From NCBI GenBank assembly GCA_030323885.1, contig CM059186.1:174165047-174229046 (forward strand): 64,000 bases of DNA, in the 5' to 3' direction. The DNA comes from Branchipolynoe longqiensis. Lineage: Eukaryota; Annelida; Polychaeta; Phyllodocida; Polynoidae. Numbering within the stretch: position 1 is the first letter of the stretch; every line of letters begins with the position of its first letter. The notes below the pieces were generated by a model. It saw only the letters and a program-made list of their open reading frames with translations. It ran no database searches and was not told the DNA's origin. This document shows positions 51,140 to 64,000 of the stretch, piece by piece. The position numbers were made by a program, and so were the translations under genes.

Positions 51140-51395
51140 GGCGTCGATAAAAGGAGATACACGTGTGTTGAGCGGAAACGAGGTAGGGGTCAAGGACATT
51201 CGACACTCTCTCGGTGTAATAATCCGACACTAGAGAATTAAATGAAGTGAGAGTTGGGACAAGCGTGGGACACCTTGTCCTTGCACTGTGCGCATGCTTC
51301 GGATCGGTAGACAGTCTCTGCCATGACAGTCTCGCCTAGGTGCTAATTATTCTCGAGCAAATTAACTGTTATTAGCTATTTCGCACGGCTTAATA
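51140..51395. promoter_or_regulatory. Divergent promoter between CEBPZ and glycogen phosphorylase
   Basis: Only 256 bp separate the two divergent start codons, so this interval must hold both 5' UTRs and core promoters, unless upstream non-coding exons exist. Visible motifs are a perfect E-box CACGTG at 51160-51165, close to the CEBPZ start, and TGCGCATGC at 51289-51297, resembling an NRF1 half-site. There is no clear TATA box. E-boxes of the MYC/MAX type are common at ribosome-biogenesis genes, which would suit CEBPZ. No transposon was recognised in this interval, unlike most of the window. Confidence 0.7.
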
Positions 51396-60057
<8,662 letters not shown>

Positions 60058-60304
60058 GTAAGCAATGCGCCCTGCCGCGCCTCCTCCCACGGAGGGGTGG
60101 CCCAACTTACATGTATGAAAATCTAGAAGACCTGAGATTGGAATCTCACTCTGCACATGATGTCCCATACGTTTGCAATAGCTTCCTCCCGCGACGCTGG
60201 GGCCGTGACCAGGATGCTGTACACTGAGCGATAGTTTAAGCCTGCATGTTGTTTGTACAATAGGTGCATTTACCTGGGTGTTTTGTACTCGTAAGCCTGA
60301 GCCT

Positions 60305-60500
60305 TCACCGGACGCGATGGCCGAATCGGTAGAGCGCAGGCTTCCCGTGCGGAAGGTCAGGAGTTTGAGTCCCAGCTGAGTCAAACCAATGACTTATCTT
60401 ATAAAATTGATAGTTGTTGGTACCTAGCCTGGCGCTTGGCATTAATAGGATAGGACAAGGACTGGTTAGCTCGATGTCAGGATAATGTGACTGGGATACG
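60305..60500 (+). mobile_element. SINE-A, head half, plus strand
   Basis: GGACGCGATGGCCGAATCGG, TAGAGCGCAGGCTTCCCGTG and GGTCAGGAGTTTGAGTCCC; ends at GATAATGTGACTGGG. It retains one of the best preserved heads in the window. Confidence 0.88.
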
Positions 60501-60952
60501 ATCCGTATTCATTAAAACAATTTTTTAAATTATATTCATTTTTTCATTTTTTATTCACAAAAACACAGGAAAAGCATTCACCACACAAGAAGTATACAGA
60601 TCACCATTGAGTCACCACATTAACAACACGGTGAGACTACAGGGCTCCATGTCCTCTCCCTTCATCCTCCTCTCCTGTTCCATAGTCACCCCTAAGAGAC
60701 AATTATTGTCGGACGTTGGAACGCTGATAGTGGGTTAGTAGGCCAGTAGGCTAAGTGCAGTGTGTTACATTAACCCGTCGTCATGGCGCTACATGATGAC
60801 GTTTTGAGTTTAGCAAAGTGAACTGACCCCCACCCACACATAGACATCTCCCTTCCCCTTCCCCCACACACATTCAAACAGGTGCTTATCTCCAATGATG
60901 TTCTAGTTTCGGAACTTGCTATTTAATTAATTAATTACGTAGCCATGGATGG

Positions 60953-61057
60953 ATACATACATACATACATACATACATACATACATACATACATACATAC
61001 ATACATACATACATACATACATACATACATACATACATACATACATACATACATACA
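60953..61057. repeat. (ATAC)n microsatellite
   Basis: About 26 pure ACAT/ATAC units, followed by a short SINE-A-like fragment (CACTCAGCCACATTATCCTA) to 61165. Confidence 0.97.
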
Positions 61058-61629
61058 GGGTTTTCTCTCGGACTACACACTATCTCACTCAGCCACATTA
61101 TCCTAACACAACCAACCAGTCGATGACCTATCCCGCCAGATGGCGACAAGAGTCTCTGCATTAACTCGGCCAGGGGGGGCGGGGAGGGGGGGGGGGGGAG
61201 AGTGGCTTCTAGCCTACAACCTGCCAAACAGGATGTGTGAGATGGAGATTGTATTCAGTTTGTGCGTGCTCATCTCATGCCATCTGTCACCAAAGTTAAT
61301 GGAATTCCAATATTTCCAAATTTCTCCTTTTTTTTCATTTAACAATTTTTTAGAATGTTTTTGACAATTTGGGATGTCTTAGATTTTGAGAATTTTCCAA
61401 TTTCCATGCATATCCATTACTACCGATTTTTTTAGAATTCGATTTTTCTATACGTTTTTAGATAATTTGGGACGTTTAATTTTTTTTATTTAAAAATAAA
61501 TAAATAGTCTATTTTCCATAATTCCACTAATTTCCAGTAGAGATTTCTACTGGAAAATCTTCAATGGAACGGGCAAAATATGTTGGTCAATATTCGACGC
61601 CGATTTTCTCATAAGGCTAAGCACTGAAA

Positions 61630-61745
61630 CCACCGGTGGCGCCTCCTGTCGCATTACGAGAACACTACCGCCAATACTGAGCCTGCCGGTCAGTGGCGGC
61701 CGAAGTATGGTGGCGCTACCTAGCGGGTACTGCCCAAACTATACT
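61630..61745. repeat. Dispersed repeat with GGCGCnnCCT motifs, paired with 49810-49925
   Basis: GGTGGCGCCTCCTGTCGCAT, GAGAACACTACCGCCAATAC, GAAGTATGGTGGCGCTACCT and AGCGGGTACTGCC match the block inside the MITE at 49744-50179. Confidence 0.65.
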
Positions 61746-61875
61746 TGACACAGACACAGTGGTTTAATGTGTGTTTTAGGTGTATGCAACACTTCGCGTT
61801 TTTCACTAATTTCATCAACCCCAACTGGCATCCCTGAAGTTGGACATGGCGCCCAACTTATTACTGAAGACTATG

Positions 61876-62100
61876 GTGAATGGTTGGTTGGGTGAGTTTT
61901 ACGTCCTGGCAACATCTAAGGTAGTATCAGGACAGGGACCGACTATGTGACAGTGCCAGGTTCATGGCGACATTATAGTGCTGCTGCCCCACTGGGAGAC
62001 CATGCCACCAGCAGCATGGCCCTATATCCCATTCAGTCACATTATCCTGACACTGAGTCAACCAGTCCTTGCCCTATCCTATTCACACTATTCATGCGTG
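61876..62100 (-). mobile_element. SINE-A, tail half
   Basis: GGTTGGTTGGGTGAGTTTTA to CAACCAGTCCTTGCCCTATC; cut off before the tRNA-like head. Confidence 0.82.
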
Positions 62101-63929
62101 ACCTAATTAGGTGTCAGAACAATGCTGAATACGCGTTGGGTATTGGAAATGGCCGTGAGACACATGGCTGTGTGCCGATGTGTATGAACTATGACAGAAA
62201 TTAAAGGAGTAAAATTTGAAGATATTCACTTTTGAAACTATCATATTCATTTTCGCATACCTTTTTGCTATCTGTTGGTCAATTTTCATGAAGATTGAGT
62301 AATGATCAGATGCATTTTGAGGATGAACAGTAGGCGATATCAGCAAAGTTGCTCACCCTGTCGCCGATCTTTTCTTGAATTCAAAATTGCATAACTTATT
62401 TTAATATATATATATATGTTTTAATATATATAACCCTTTTAAAGCTGTTTAACCAAGTTACACAAATTACTACGCTGACAGTGCTGCATGGTACTTGATA
62501 CCACCATAACTATGCAGACTTGTCACTTGAAGTCAACATTGTAGTTAAAGAATGGTAAAATCACCATGCAAGGGTATGAGCTAATCACACATCAGTGTGT
62601 AAAGCCCCCGGCTGGCATCTGTGGGTTGTGTAGGCAGGCTATATGAAATCAATACATGCAAGAAGAGAAAGGAAGAGTATAAAGAATGAAAGTAGAGTGA
62701 GAGCTTGTACCCTCAGGTTTATTATTATATAGTGGTACATGGATCTGGTATGGCATACCACCTGACCATTATCTCCAATGAGCGACAAGCATTTATAGTT
62801 CCACCAATTATAGTTCCACCAATGAACGGTAAGCATTCTTGTGTCACCATGGCTACCGTGATCTGCCCACCACCACCACCATGCGGTGTGGCTGCCTGAG
62901 CTGTGTGTGTGTGTGGTGATCCGTGACTAACAGTTGGGGGGGGAGGGGGTAGTGAGTAGAGCTCTTGAGGCTCCTTACACACTATCACTAGTGCCTCCTT
63001 CACGCTATCTACCTAATACACAATGACTATTGACCATAAGTAAAGGATCACCAGCAACTACATAAATACATTCATGCACCTGGCACTATATACCATTTAC
63101 ATTAATAGACCATTTGTACTCCCCACCAATGCGTTTTATCAGAATATTTTACAAGTGGATTAATATCACACCACCAATAGCCATCTATCCACAAATGCAG
63201 AGTGGCACCTCGCCGATTCGTACATGGCCTCGGTCTGGTTTCAACATGGCCACGGCGTGAATAGCGTCAATTAATGCCGAGCACCTGGCTAGGAAGCGAC
63301 AAGTATAAATGTGTATGTCATTGGTTTGGCTGGACCATGGTTAGAACCGGTTCCATACTAAAGTTGAGATATGGTTTTACACAGATTTGAATGATTTTGA
63401 TTAAGGACAGTTAGTGAAAATCGCTTAATTTGTCATGTCTGATGTCAAATTGCTCAAAAACTATTTATTTGCATTGTCTGAAAAAATTGAGATTATAATT
63501 TGTTCTAGGAATAATAAGTTAAAAAAATTATGATGTGATTGATATGTAAATTGCCTTCAGCAGGAACCCTTAAAGATAGGATTTGAGCATTTGCAAAATC
63601 ATGAAAAATGTGCTCAAAAAGAATGGCATGAACTAATTATTTAAAAAAATCACAAATCAGGGAGTAATGGAACAATTTACTTTTTTTATTATATATCTTT
63701 GTAATCAGAATAAAAAGATCTTTTTAACTGTACCATTTAAAAATTAACTTTATGAAAAAGAAAAATCAGTTTGGAGTATCTACTATTAAAGCCGGATGTC
63801 AGGCTAGGTAGCGACAATATTTCTCAGCGTACTTTCTTTTCTGAATTAAAATGTTGATGTGTACTACAAAAGGCAGGGCGGGAGGCGGGTAGGCTGGTGG
63901 TGTTGGAGCGAGGGGAGTGTCTGGAAAAG
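62101..63929. other. Glycogen phosphorylase intron 4, no exon found
   Basis: The next phosphorylase exon (expected to start with codons for VVLAMPYDTPVPGY) is not present. Short SINE-A pieces occur at about 63270-63345 (ATTAATGCCGAGCACCTGGC) and 63790-63825. Otherwise AT-rich unassigned DNA with an alternating TATA run at about 62404-62432 and a (TG)n run at 62905-62915. Confidence 0.45.
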
Positions 63930-64000
63930 TCGGTTGGTTTTTGGAGTTTTACGTCCTGGCAACATCTCAGGATGGGTACTCCTGGTGACTATAGTGCTGC
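63930..64000 (-). mobile_element. SINE-A, start of a copy cut by the window edge
   Basis: TCGGTTGGTTTTTGGAGTTT, ACGTCCTGGCAACATCTCAG and GACTATAGTGCTGC. Confidence 0.8.

Noticed and set aside
60931..61227. ORFs with YIHT or VCMY repeats
   Set aside because: Translation of the (ATAC)n microsatellite.

Overview
The window is nuclear DNA of an invertebrate animal. Its two recognisable genes are split by canonical GT-AG introns, there are no bacterial operons, and introns and flanks are packed with short retroposons, small inverted-repeat DNA elements, decayed LINEs and minisatellites. The most abundant repeat is a tRNA-derived SINE whose 3' end reads ACGTAAAACTCCAACAAAC. I associate that style of tail with molluscs and other lophotrochozoans, so a marine lophotrochozoan is my best guess; this is inference.

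Layout. (1) Positions 678-873 (+) hold the last coding exon of an unidentified proline-rich protein whose gene starts left of the window. (2) Positions 874-6695 form a repeat-filled spacer between two convergent genes. (3) Positions 6696-51139 (-) hold a complete CEBPZ/Noc1/Mak21 ribosome-biogenesis gene. I assembled 28 coding exons with matching phases (3270 nt, 1089 aa plus stop). (4) Positions 51140-51395 are a 256-bp gap separating the divergent start codons of CEBPZ and the next gene, presumably a shared promoter. (5) From 51396 (+) to beyond the right edge runs glycogen phosphorylase; its first four coding exons (220 aa, ending at 60057) lie in the window with the Ser15 phosphorylation site and AMP-site residues intact.

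The two genes serve different processes (60S ribosome assembly and glycogen breakdown) and are linked here only by the compact divergent promoter.

The most interesting structures lie where repeats meet splice sites. The 3' splice site and first codons of CEBPZ exon 14 are amplified in a ~91-bp tandem array. A SINE inserted on the exon-15 5' splice site duplicated it and contributes bases +5 and +6 of the present donor. Minisatellites run to within 6-20 bp of splice sites at exons 20 and 27. CEBPZ exon 4 carries four 18-residue charged repeats. Several small transposon families carry CRE-, YY1- or CTCF-like motifs. I found no defence system, CRISPR array, viral genome or other clearly undescribed biological system; the ordinary reading is two conserved housekeeping or metabolic genes in a transposon-dense genome.
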